DNA from: an uncultured Collinsella sp.
GTDB taxonomy: Bacteria; Actinomycetota; Coriobacteriia; Coriobacteriales; Coriobacteriaceae
DNA length: 64,000 bases
Reading direction: 5' to 3'
Assembly: GCA_902470695.1 (NCBI GenBank)
Contig: CABRHH010000006.1
Location: 53,802 to 117,801, forward strand
Shown here: positions 35,762 to 44,184 of the stretch, piece after piece
Numbering within the stretch: the first letter of the stretch is position 1
Layout of the letters: every line of letters starts with the position of its first letter
The notes under the pieces: model-generated
What the model saw: the letters and a program-made list of their open reading frames with translations, nothing else
Database searches by the model: none
Told to the model about the DNA's origin: nothing
Position numbers and translations under genes: made by a program

Positions 35762-37630
35762 TCACCGATTCTCAATGCGGTCCGACTGGCCAACCACCAG
35801 GCACGCCAGACATGAGGTCCCCACCGGAAGCGATGCCTTCAGCACCGGCACTGCGTTCTGCTCGCAGCTATAGATATTGGTATTCGGATTCTGGCGAACC
35901 GCCTCGGCAGACCGCTCGGACCATTCATCCCCCAGCTCAGACACAAGACCAGACAACCCCGCCTGGCCAAGGGCGCGCACGATCGCCTCGCGCTCGACTG
36001 CGATATCGGCAATGGAGCTCACCTGACGCACACCACATTCGCGAGCGCGCTCATCGGCAAGGAGCAACTCCGCCGAACCCTGTCCGATGTGCGACACGTC
36101 GTACTTGGGCGTCCAGCCGAACACAGGGAACCCCCCTTCGTACGTTTTCAGCGGGTAGAGCGCCGACACGCGGTGCACGCGGACGTGCCGTTGCGCGTCG
36201 ATGGGGACGAGCCAGGTTTCAACCTGGGCGATCCCGCGGTAGCTCCACAGGCTGTAAACATAGCCGTCCTCTACGCGCCCGTCCTCAATGCGAGATCGCC
36301 CCGTGAACTGACCGGTACCGAGGATGGATAGCGCAAGCGCGCTGTCCACGGCGAAGTTCGAGATGCCCTCCACGTCGCGCGAAACGTTCCAGCCGAACGC
36401 CGTGGAATAGCAGAGCTTGCCGTACTTCGACATGCGCTGCAGCACCGAAGCCGCCGAATACTGTTTGGCGGAAAACGCACACACATGCGACTCGCCGCGC
36501 ACCAGCAGCATGCTCGGCTGTTCCTGCATCGAGCGCACAGGCGCATCGATTGGTGCCCACTCTTCCAGCCAGAAGGGGTCGTTCTGCGGCAGCGCAAGCG
36601 GAACGAACGCCTCGCAGGCCCAGTACGGCGCGCCAGGACCGGTGTAATCCTCGGCTAGATTGTCATTGGGATAGGCGTAGCCGGCATACAGGGGCTCGTC
36701 AGCATCCAGCGCGCATGAGCGCCACCACCCGAGCGCACGAACGACCATGCCTCGCAGCTGCCCCGGCGCATATTCCGAACAGCCCACCAGCGCCTCCGCA
36801 CCCCAAAACCCCAGGTTTGCGATACGGTACGACAAGCTGCGCCCGAACGGCAACGCGCGGCCTTCTGCATCGAACCAGCAAGCATAATCGCGCTCGAACG
36901 CCCGCGCACGCTCAACGGTCTGGGCAATGGGATTGCTGCTCGCATAGCGCTCCAGCAGCAGCGAGATGAAATGGAAGGTCGTTGCCACATAGTAATCCCG
37001 CTGAAACGGCGTGCCGTCCTCGTACCATCCCTCGCCGGTATACATGCTCTCGATTGCTTTGCTGTCCGCCTGCAGGCGCTGCTCGCTATACGGCAGGCCG
37101 CATTCCCTGAGGCCGCAGTTCACCAGCAGTCGCAGTACATACCAGTTGCCCCAGGGAAGCTCAACATCGTTGCACGCATTGAGCCATGTGGCGAGCCGAG
37201 CGCGCTCGGCATCATTGAACCACAAGAGAAAACGCGGTCCAGCCGCAAGCAGGCAGAAGCCGAACGGGGCCATCTCGACGACAATCTGGCGCGCAGGCAG
37301 CGTCGGCATCGGAAACGCATCCGGTCCGTCCTCGGCAAGACCGTCCTTGATGGCATCGCGATACCGCAGCAGCTCAGGCCCATCGGGCTCGCCGCCCGCG
37401 AGCAGCGCACCCACCGCCCACAGGGGGCGCGCCAGCCACTCAAGCTTGCGGACGGGCCACTCGTAGCGCGCACCGATGTTGGCTGGGCAGCGCTTGGGAT
37501 CGGGCAACATGCGCAACGCCATGCCCCGCATGTCCGCGCGCGTCATATCATTAGGCGCAGCCATGCGGACGCTTCCGTCGCGAACACCTTGCAGCCCCTC
37601 CTCCTTGCAGACACGGTGTTGTTTTTCCAT
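35762..37630 (-). CDS. DUF2264 protein, probable exo-acting uronidase
   Basis: The protein has 622 residues with no signal peptide; ATG at 37630 is five bases after GGAGG. The N-terminal helical barrel (PANIGARYEWPVRKLEWLARPLWAVGAL, PWGNWYVLRLLVNCGLR, YTGEGWYEDGTPFQRDYYVATTFH) is typical of DUF2264. The C-terminal third is beta-rich, as in heparinase-like enzymes. Some DUF2264 proteins are classed, from memory, as GH154 beta-glucuronidases acting on arabinogalactan. It takes the place that heparinase II/III holds in streptococcal uronate loci. First gene of the operon, divergent from kduD across a 352-bp control region. Confidence 0.75.
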   Translation of the reverse strand: MEKQHRVCKEEGLQGVRDGSVRMAAPNDMTRADMRGMALRMLPDPKRCPANIGARYEWPVRKLEWLARPLWAVGALLAGGEPDGPELLRYRDAIKDGLAEDGPDAFPMPTLPARQIVVEMAPFGFCLLAAGPRFLLWFNDAERARLATWLNACNDVELPWGNWYVLRLLVNCGLRECGLPYSEQRLQADSKAIESMYTGEGWYEDGTPFQRDYYVATTFHFISLLLERYASSNPIAQTVERARAFERDYACWFDAEGRALPFGRSLSYRIANLGFWGAEALVGCSEYAPGQLRGMVVRALGWWRSCALDADEPLYAGYAYPNDNLAEDYTGPGAPYWACEAFVPLALPQNDPFWLEEWAPIDAPVRSMQEQPSMLLVRGESHVCAFSAKQYSAASVLQRMSKYGKLCYSTAFGWNVSRDVEGISNFAVDSALALSILGTGQFTGRSRIEDGRVEDGYVYSLWSYRGIAQVETWLVPIDAQRHVRVHRVSALYPLKTYEGGFPVFGWTPKYDVSHIGQGSAELLLADERARECGVRQVSSIADIAVEREAIVRALGQAGLSGLVSELGDEWSERSAEAVRQNPNTNIYSCEQNAVPVLKASLPVGTSCLACLVVGQSDRIENR

Positions 37631-37719
37631 TGCAACCTCCGCCTTTTCCCTATCTGGTTATTGTTCTGGCATCGAGCCGGCCCGTGCATCGGAACTCTCC
37701 CGGCACGTTCCTCACGTAA

Positions 37720-37748
37720 GTTTACTATTTGTTTACCAATGTGGTTTA
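37720..37748. promoter_or_regulatory. Three GTTTA half-sites near the DUF2264 promoter
   Basis: GTTTA occurs at 37720-37724, 37731-37735 and 37744-37748, about 90-120 bp before the DUF2264 start. They are half-sites of the TAAACCGGTTTA operator in one orientation. Weak on their own, but they cluster only in this control region. Confidence 0.35.
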
Positions 37749-37842
37749 GTTAATGATTGAGACAGCAATGCGCCGGCGCCAGGCGCACGACGTGTGGACT
37801 CCATTCTGAAGACACCGCTTCCCCTGCGTTGCAACGAAACTA

Positions 37843-37856
37843 ATAAACCGGTTTAT
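37843..37856. promoter_or_regulatory. ATAAACCGGTTTAT operator in the kduD-DUF2264 intergenic region
   Basis: A perfect 14-bp palindrome with the central CG of LacI-family sites, 127 bp before kduD. It lies between the two divergent transcription units, so it can serve both. Confidence 0.75.
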
Positions 37857-37906
37857 GAAGACCCCTTGAAGCGACTTTCCAACTGTGCAAAACATGGCTA
37901 TTGTTG

Positions 37907-37936
37907 TTGACGTGAGATAGAAAACCGGTTTACCTA
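37907..37936 (+). promoter_or_regulatory. kduD promoter with an overlapping LacI operator
   Basis: TTGACG (37907-37912) is a good -35 and TACCTA (37931-37936) a weak -10, 18 bases apart. AAACCGGTTT, a perfect 10-bp palindrome at 37922-37931 extending to AAAACCGGTTTA, fills the spacer, so repressor would block polymerase directly. Confidence 0.6.
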
Positions 37937-37982
37937 GTTCTGCATCAGCAAGAGGGAAGCCAAACATACGAAAGGGGTTTTT

Positions 37983-38792
37983 ATGGCAAACATGCTCGAC
38001 AGCTTCCGCCTGGACGGCAAGGTGGCCCTCGTCACTGGCGCCTCCTACGGCATCGGCTTCGCCATCGCCACCGCCCTGGCCGAGGCGGGCGCTCGTATCG
38101 CCTTCAACGACCGCGATCAAACCAAGATCGACACCGCGCTCGAGGAGTACGGCAAGCTCGGCATCGAGGCGCGCGGCTACATCGCCGACGTCACCGTCGA
38201 GGAGCAGATCGCCGACCTGGTTGCGCACATCGAGGCCGACTTCGGCACCACGCCAGACATTCTGGTGAACAACGCCGGCATCATCAAGCGCACCCCCATG
38301 CTCGAGATGAGCGCCGCAGACTTCCGCCAAGTTGTTGATATCGACCTCAACGGCCCGTTCATCGTGTCCAAGGCCGTGCTGCCCGGCATGATCGCCAAGG
38401 GCCACGGCAAGATCATCAACATCTGCTCGATGATGAGCGAGCTCGGCCGCGAGACCGTGGCTGGCTACGCCGCGGCCAAAGGCGGCCTCAAGATGCTCAC
38501 CCGCAACATCTGCTCTGAGTTCGGTGAGGCCAACATTCAGTGCAACGGCATCGGGCCGGGCTACATCGCCACGCCGCAGACCGCGCCGCTGCGTGAGATT
38601 CAGCCTGACGGCAGCCGCCACCCGTTCGACCAGTTCATCATCGCCAAGACGCCGGCCGCCCGCTGGGGCACGCCCGAGGACCTCAAGGGCCCGGCGGTGT
38701 TTTTGGCCTCCGACGCCTCGAACTTCGTGAACGGTCATGTGCTCTACGTCGACGGCGGTATCCTCGCCTACATCGGCAAGCAGCCGCAGTAA
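37983..38792 (+). CDS. kduD: KduD/DhuD-type uronate dehydrogenase (SDR)
   Basis: The protein has 269 residues. The Rossmann motif is TGASYGIGFAIA, NNAGIIKRTPM follows, the catalytic Ser is in CSMMSELGRE, and Tyr/Lys in YAAAKGGLK. Short-chain dehydrogenase that reduces 3-deoxy-D-glycero-2,5-hexodiulosonate to 2-keto-3-deoxygluconate with NAD(P)H. It is followed by dhuI and shares an operator with the PTS operon. ATG at 37983 follows AAAGGGG. Its product feeds kdgK. Confidence 0.88.
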   Translation: MANMLDSFRLDGKVALVTGASYGIGFAIATALAEAGARIAFNDRDQTKIDTALEEYGKLGIEARGYIADVTVEEQIADLVAHIEADFGTTPDILVNNAGIIKRTPMLEMSAADFRQVVDIDLNGPFIVSKAVLPGMIAKGHGKIINICSMMSELGRETVAGYAAAKGGLKMLTRNICSEFGEANIQCNGIGPGYIATPQTAPLREIQPDGSRHPFDQFIIAKTPAARWGTPEDLKGPAVFLASDASNFVNGHVLYVDGGILAYIGKQPQ

Positions 38793-38982
38793 GCAGGCTG
38801 GCCATTCGATCGGCCGATCGGGTCAGCCGCTCGAATAGCCTTACCTGCGGCCGGGCACGTGTGGCGTGAGCCCCTTCACGCGTGAAACTTGCGACCGGCC
38901 CAACTACCGATTGGTCGCAGGACTCACTGAGGACCGGCCGGCACGCACACCACGTATTGAATCTAACAAGAAAGGACCATCC

Positions 38983-39624
38983 ATGAAGATCGCGCTCATC
39001 AACGAGAACTCGCAGAACGCCAAGAACCCCATGATCGAGGCCGCCTTGAAGAAGGTCGTGGAGCCCATGGGTCACGAGGTGCTGAACTTCGGCATGTACG
39101 CTGAGGAGGGCTCTGCCCCCCTCACCTACGTGCAGTGCGGCATCCTCGCCGGCCTGCTCCTCAACGCCGGCGCCGCCGACTACGTGGTGACCGGCTGCGG
39201 CACCGGCGAGGGCGCCATGCTCGCCTGCAACTCGTTCCCCGGCGTGCTGTGCGGCCACGTTGCCGATCCGCTCGACGCCTACACCTTCGCGCAGGTCAAC
39301 GACGGCAACGCCGTGGCCATGCCCTTCGCGCTCAAGAACGGCTGGGGCCAGGAGCTCAACCTCGAGTACACCTTTGAGAAGCTCTTCGGATTCGGATCGG
39401 GCAACGGCTACCCGGCCGACCGCGTTGAGCCCGAGCAGCGCAACAAGAAGATCCTCGACGGCGTGCGCGCGGTGACGATGCGCCCCATGGCCGAGATTCT
39501 CGACGAGCTGGACGCAGACCTCGTGCGCGGCGCGCTTGCCGGCGAGCACTTCTCCGAGCTGTTCTTCGCAAACGCCACCGATGAGGCTCTTATCGCCAAG
39601 GTGAAGGAGCTGCTCGAGCGCTAA
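38983..39624 (+). CDS. dhuI: DhuI-type 4-deoxy-5-ketouronate isomerase (RpiB/LacAB family)
   Basis: The protein has 213 residues, longer than plain RpiB (about 150). The RpiB-type core shows GAADYVVTGCGTGEGAMLACNSFPGVLCG and NGGN-like NDGNAVAMPFA. The N-terminus MKIALINENSQNAKNPM and the tail with GEHFSELFFAN resemble the streptococcal DhuI that isomerises 4-deoxy-L-threo-5-hexosulose-uronate. It therefore links GH88 to KduD. Start ATG 38983 after AAAGGACC. A terminator follows at 39683. Confidence 0.85.
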   Translation: MKIALINENSQNAKNPMIEAALKKVVEPMGHEVLNFGMYAEEGSAPLTYVQCGILAGLLLNAGAADYVVTGCGTGEGAMLACNSFPGVLCGHVADPLDAYTFAQVNDGNAVAMPFALKNGWGQELNLEYTFEKLFGFGSGNGYPADRVEPEQRNKKILDGVRAVTMRPMAEILDELDADLVRGALAGEHFSELFFANATDEALIAKVKELLER

Positions 39625-39682
39625 GCGCCCGCTGACATTCCCATGCCATCTCCCGGTGCGTCAATCTCCCGACGCGCCACAC

Positions 39683-39724
39683 AAGGGGTGCGAGCCTGCA
39701 TGAACCGCAGCTCGCACCCCTTTT
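39683..39724 (+). terminator. Rho-independent terminator after dhuI
   Basis: AAGGGGTGCGAGC (39683-39695) pairs perfectly with GCTCGCACCCCTT (39710-39722), followed by TTTT. Confidence 0.85.
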
Positions 39725-39725
39725 C

Positions 39726-39916
39726 AGTTTGGGGACGGGGTCGTTTCGTTTCCGTCCGCGGTTTGGGGACGGTGTCGATCCGTTTCGCATAGCCGCCGGC
39801 CTCTTTGCTCAATCAAGCATTCGCCAAGGGCCTGGAAGCCAATCGGGGCGGCCTCTCTCACGTTGGCAGTTTTGGCAGTTTGGGGACGGCAGTTTGGGGA
39901 CGGGGTCGTTTCGTTT
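39726..39916. repeat. Four GGGGACGGGGTC-type repeats after the kduD-dhuI unit
   Basis: A full copy is at 39726-39751, a drifted copy (GACGGTGTCGATCCGTTTCG) at 39760-39787, a half copy at 39878-39891 and a full copy at 39891-39916. All are on the plus strand with the same AGTTT lead. 39917-40250 holds no gene that I can see. Confidence 0.8.
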
Positions 39917-40250
39917 CGCATCCGCAGCCCCTTTCGTTTCGACGCCGGCACGTCCCCATGCTCTGCATCGAGGATGGCTTCCCTCGCGTTGGCACCGATC
40001 CCCTTTTTGTCCAGCCCGTCGCCAAATAAACAGCCTCAGAAACCCCATGCCACGCAATACGGCTGCGACTTCCAGAGCTTCATGCTGCGAGAAGTGCCCA
40101 CAGGTTCCGAACCATCTGGCCAAAGGAATCAGCTGCGGTCCCAATCAAAAAGCAATGTTGCATAGTAGCGGATACTACTAATCATTTATCCTCAAATTCT
40201 TATCTGATGTTTTCAATGAGGGGTCAGTTAAGAAAAGAGATTGGATTCAG

Positions 40251-40445
40251 TGGTCGCAAATGGCATTTAATGGGTCTTTCGCTCCGCTCAGCGAAGCCGC
40301 GAAAAGCCAAAACGGCTCCCGTTATGGACTCATCAGCCCAAAACGAAGCCGATTCGGCATGAAAAGAGCCTCTCTTGCCGCAAGCAGCCTGCCATGCATA
40401 CGATTTTTGAAACCTCAAACACCCATTAGACGCTATTTGCGACCA
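40251..40445. mobile_element. MITE-like element with 25-bp terminal inverted repeats
   Basis: TGGTCGCAAAT..TAATGGGT (40251-40275) matches the complement of ACCCATTA..ATTTGCGACCA (40421-40445) at 22 of 25 positions. The 145 bp between them is AT-richer than the region and codes for nothing recognisable, though inner stems such as CGCT..AGCG and GCCGATTCGGC are present. No target duplication is obvious. It could be a miniature transposable element or a structured RNA. Confidence 0.45.
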
Positions 40446-40584
40446 TCGAAGAGACCGGTTTTTAATAACAGACACCCTTTTAACGCAACCATGGCTTTTC
40501 TCATGAATCGCCGCCCACGACCAAGCGCCGTCATCAAGCATCTCGCCATAAACACCTGCCCCGCCTCCGCTCGCAAAAAGAAAA

Positions 40585-40612
40585 AAGGCAGCTCACCGAT
40601 GTGAGCTGCCTT
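40585..40612 (-). terminator. Rho-independent terminator (leftward)
   Basis: AAGGCAGCTCAC (40585-40596) pairs perfectly with GTGAGCTGCCTT (40601-40612). On the minus strand it is followed by a U-rich run (AAAAAGAAAAAA at 40575-40586 on plus). It would stop galU transcription about 235 bp past the stop codon. Confidence 0.8.
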
Positions 40613-40818
40613 GCAAGGCATGGAACAGATGCCGCCAAGGGGATGTATCGCCGGGTAGCCCGGCACGTAGAATCACACGACACCAAACGCCGAACGGCCG
40701 GCACGTGCACCGTACCGCCCGCCACCCAGCATGCGAAACCACATGCCATCAGGCGCCGGAAGGCCGAGGCGCAATACCACGCTCCCGGCACGCACCGTCA
40801 GGCGCGCGGCGCCCAGCG

Positions 40819-40846
40819 GCGCGCGAGCCACCCCTGGCTCGCGCGC
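40819..40846 (-). other. Strong hairpin touching the galU stop codon
   Basis: GCGCGCGAGCCA and TGGCTCGCGCGC form a perfect 12-bp stem with a CCCC loop. It begins at the last base of the TAG stop and has no U-run, so it may protect the 3' end or aid termination upstream of the real terminator at 40585. Confidence 0.6.
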
Positions 40847-41754
40847 TACTTGCGCTGCAGACCGCCGCGCTCGTCGATCGCGCCCCAGAACTCGTCAGCA
40901 AAGCGCGGGTCGTTGGCCGCCATCAGCGCGTTCGTGGCAATCCAGCCCGAGGGCGTACCCGTGTCGAACCCGGACAGCGGATCGATGACCACCGCATACA
41001 TGGCCTCGCGGTCAAGGCTGCGTGCCATGGCGTCGGTGAGCTGAATCTCGTTGCCCTTGCCCGGCTGCTGGTTGGCCAACAGGTCCATCACCAGCGGGCT
41101 CAGCAGGTAACGACCCACGATGTAGAGGTTGGACGGCGCCGCCTCCGGCGAGGGCTTCTCAACCAGCCCGCCGATGCGCCACACGGCACCCGGTTCCGTC
41201 TCGCCGGCGCCCTCGTAGCCGTCGAGCGTGCCCACGAAGTCGCCCGCGATGACGCCATAGCGGCTCACCTGGGACGGCTCGCACGGGGCGACCGCGATGA
41301 CGCTCGCGCCGCCGTGCGCCTGGGACACAGCCATCATCTTGTCGCAGATGTCCTTGGCGGGCACCACGTAGTCGCCCAGCAGCACCAGGAAGGGCTCGCC
41401 GGCGCACGCATCGGCAGCCGAGCGAATGGCGTGACCGAGGCCGCGGGGCTCGTACTGGTAGCGGAAGTCCACAGGCATGCCGCCCGCATGCGCGATGGCG
41501 TCGGCATAGCCCGCCTTGCCGCGCTCGCGCAGCAACGCCTCAAGCGAGCGGTCCGGCTGGAAGTAGGACAGCAGCTCGGGCTTACCGGGGCTCGTCACGA
41601 TGATCGCGCCGTCCACGCCCTCGGGCTCGAGCGCCTCCTCCACCACATACTGAATCACCGGTTTGTCCAAAACCGGCAGCATTTCCTTGGGGGTGCACTT
41701 GGTGGCAGGCAAGAAGCGGGTGCCCAGGCCCGCTGCGGGGATGATCGCCTTCAT
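40846..41754 (-). CDS. galU: UTP-glucose-1-phosphate uridylyltransferase
   Basis: The protein has 302 residues. The nucleotide-binding N-terminus KAIIPAAGLGTRFLPATKCTPKEMLPVLDKPVIQY is nearly canonical. GLGHAIRSAAD, LLGDYVV and GLVEKP also fit. It makes UDP-glucose for glycans and envelope lipids. The start at 41754 has GAGGAG upstream. Monocistronic, between the gene-free stretch and the dehydratase module. Confidence 0.95.
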   Translation of the reverse strand: MKAIIPAAGLGTRFLPATKCTPKEMLPVLDKPVIQYVVEEALEPEGVDGAIIVTSPGKPELLSYFQPDRSLEALLRERGKAGYADAIAHAGGMPVDFRYQYEPRGLGHAIRSAADACAGEPFLVLLGDYVVPAKDICDKMMAVSQAHGGASVIAVAPCEPSQVSRYGVIAGDFVGTLDGYEGAGETEPGAVWRIGGLVEKPSPEAAPSNLYIVGRYLLSPLVMDLLANQQPGKGNEIQLTDAMARSLDREAMYAVVIDPLSGFDTGTPSGWIATNALMAANDPRFADEFWGAIDERGGLQRK

Positions 41755-42135
41755 AGCGCCGATCGCTCCTCTCGTAAGGCGTCTGCGCCCGCATGGGCGC
41801 AGACAGGTAACAAATAGCAACAAGATACAGAGTACCGCATTGACCCCGCATACGCACGGCCCGGCCAGCCGAATGCAGGCGGAATGCGTAAACAGCCGCG
41901 CATATTCGAGCGAGCGGGCGCGTTCCGGCGAACATGCCGAGAGCAGTCTGCCAAGCGCGGGCTACGCGCGATCAGCTGTCCGCGTTCCGGCGAGCGCGCC
42001 GCGGACAGTCCACCGAGCGCGGCCCACACACACCCGGCTACCCGTGCTCCGGTGCGCACGGCGGCGCGCGCAATCCACCACGCGCGGGGTCGGCTGCATG
42101 CAGTCGGCACCGCCAGGGGCACCGGGTCGAGCGCG
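41755..42135. other. Gene-free spacer between galU and the dehydratase gene
   Basis: The two genes are in tandem on the minus strand, so this holds the galU promoter. TATTTGTTAC / ATACAGAGTAC at about 41810-41836 is the only AT-rich patch and the likely promoter site. Degenerate GAGCGCGC and TTCCGGCGA repeats occur at about 41908-42030. No gene seen. Confidence 0.35.
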
Positions 42136-43938
42136 CTATGCCATATAACCGCCTTTGATAGCCGAGACGGCATGCTCGGTGAAGAACTTGAGCGTGCCGG
42201 AGGTATAGCGGTTGGGCCGCGGCTTCCATGTGGCACGACGCTGCTCCAGGACCGTCTTGACGTCCTCAGCTGCCAATTCGCGTCCGGCCACGCCCACGAT
42301 TTCAAGCGAGCGCCCGGGGATGTCGATACGAATCAGGTCGCCTTCCTCCACAAGCGCGATGGGGCCGCCTTCAGCCGCCTCGGGACTCACATGCCCGATG
42401 GCCGGGCCCTTCGATGCACCGGAGAAGCGCCCGTCGGTGATGAGCGCGATGCTCGATCCCAGCTCAGCGTCGCTCGCGATGGCCTCGGTGGTGTAGAACA
42501 TCTCGGGCATGCCGGAACCTTTGGGCCCCTCGTAGCGGATGATCACCGCGTCGCCGGGCTTGACCTGGTGGGTCAGCACGGCATGGATGGCGTCTTCCTC
42601 GCAGTCAAACGGGCGCGCGGTAAGCGTGGCCTGGAACATCTCACGCGGCACAACCGTGTGCTTGACCACAGCCCCCTCCGGCGCGAGGTTGCCGTGCAGG
42701 ATGGCAATCGAGCCATCCGTGCCGATGGCGTCCTCGAACGGGCGGATGATGTCCTCGCGCTTGAGGTTCCATTTCTCCAGGTAGCGGCCGCACTTCTCGT
42801 AGTAGCCGCTCGCCTTGAGGTCCTCGAGGTTCTCGCCCAGGGTCTTACCCGTGACGGTCATGACATCCAGGTGGAGCATCGACTTGATCTCCTCCATGAT
42901 GCGCGGCACGCCGCCCGCGTAGTAGAAGAACTGCGCCGGCCACTCTCCCGCCGGGCGAACGTTCAGCAGGTAGTGGGCACCGCGATGCAGGCGGTCGAAG
43001 TCGTCTGCCGAGATCTCGATGCCGAACTCGCGCGCGATGGCGGGGATGTGCAGCAGCGAGTTGGTGGAGCCGGAGATGGCGCCGTGGACCATGATGAGGT
43101 TCTCGAACGACTTGCGCGTCACGATGTCGCGCGGGCACAGGTTGTGCTCGGAGAGCCACACGGCCTGACGGCCGGCGGCGCGGGCGAACTCGCGCAGGTC
43201 GGTGCTGGTGGCGGGCAGCAACGCGGTGCCGGGCAGCATAAGGCCGAGCGCCTCGGCCGTGACCTGCATGGTGGAGGCGGTCCCCATGAACGAGCAGGCG
43301 CCGCAGCTCGGGCAGGCGTTGTGCTTGGCGAAGGTGAGCTCCTCCTCCGAGATCTCACCGCGCTCATAGCGGGCCGAGATGGCACCGAGCTGCTCAAGCG
43401 TGAGCAGGTCGGGACCGGCGTCCATCACGCCGCCGGTGACCACGATGGACGGGATGTTGATGCGGCCGAGCGCCATGAGGTTCGCTGGCAGGCCCTTGTC
43501 GCAGCTCGCCACGAACACGCCCGCGTCGAACGGCGTCGCCTTGGCGTGGATCTCGATCATGTTGGCGATCATGTCGCGGCTGGGCAGCGAGTAGTTGATG
43601 CCGTCGTGGCCCTGCGCCTCACCGTCGCAGATGTCGGTCGTGAAGTAGCGCGCGCCGTGGCCGCCTGCCTCCGCCACACCGGTGCGGACCTCCTCCACGA
43701 GCTCAAGCAGCCCCGCACTGCCGGGATGCGAGTCGCCGAACGTGGACTCAATGATGACCTGCGGCTTGTCGAGGTCCTCGACCGTCCATCCCGAGCCCAG
43801 GCGCAGCGGGTCCATCTCGGGGCTGATGGTGCGGAACTTGCCCGAACGGGGCTGCAGCTTCGCCAACAAGTCGCGAGCCTCATCGCCGATGCGCGCGACC
43901 TGCTCCTTGCTAAGGGAGGCTTCGGTTTCCTTCGTCAT
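42136..43938 (-). CDS. IlvD/Edd-family sugar-acid dehydratase
   Basis: The protein has 600 residues. Iron-sulfur and substrate motifs are FVASCDKGLPANLMALGRIN, HNACPSCGACSFMGTASTMQ and ALITDGRFSGASKGPAIGHVSPEAA. The family includes dihydroxy-acid dehydratase, 6-phosphogluconate dehydratase and aldonate dehydratases. Placement beside a GntP permease and a FadR-type regulator, and the absence of branched-chain genes, favour an aldonate such as gluconate. Its product would then be 2-keto-3-deoxygluconate for kdgK-eda. The exact substrate is not fixed by motifs I can see. A T:G-containing hairpin (43960-43984) lies just upstream. Confidence 0.85.
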   Translation of the reverse strand: MTKETEASLSKEQVARIGDEARDLLAKLQPRSGKFRTISPEMDPLRLGSGWTVEDLDKPQVIIESTFGDSHPGSAGLLELVEEVRTGVAEAGGHGARYFTTDICDGEAQGHDGINYSLPSRDMIANMIEIHAKATPFDAGVFVASCDKGLPANLMALGRINIPSIVVTGGVMDAGPDLLTLEQLGAISARYERGEISEEELTFAKHNACPSCGACSFMGTASTMQVTAEALGLMLPGTALLPATSTDLREFARAAGRQAVWLSEHNLCPRDIVTRKSFENLIMVHGAISGSTNSLLHIPAIAREFGIEISADDFDRLHRGAHYLLNVRPAGEWPAQFFYYAGGVPRIMEEIKSMLHLDVMTVTGKTLGENLEDLKASGYYEKCGRYLEKWNLKREDIIRPFEDAIGTDGSIAILHGNLAPEGAVVKHTVVPREMFQATLTARPFDCEEDAIHAVLTHQVKPGDAVIIRYEGPKGSGMPEMFYTTEAIASDAELGSSIALITDGRFSGASKGPAIGHVSPEAAEGGPIALVEEGDLIRIDIPGRSLEIVGVAGRELAAEDVKTVLEQRRATWKPRPNRYTSGTLKFFTEHAVSAIKGGYMA

Positions 43939-44184
43939 GATAGATCCTTTCTATCGAGGCGCCCTGCAAACGATTGCGGGGCGCGGTTATGGAATGCAGA
44001 TGTTCCTGGGCACGGCACATGCGGTCCGGCGGCGGAAGCGGACGGCTCCAGCGGCTCCACCCGCATGCGGCCATGCATGCTCACGGCCCGGTGCGCACCA
44101 ACGCACACGCGGTCTGCTGCCGGCTGCGAGCCGGACGCATGCGCAGCCCGGCCTACTCGTAGACAGACCGCGTGCGTCCCTGTA

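Noticed and set aside
42136..43938. Call as branched-chain dihydroxy-acid dehydratase (ilvD)
   Set aside because: The gntP and FadR-type neighbours and lack of ilv genes favour an aldonate, so no gene symbol was given.
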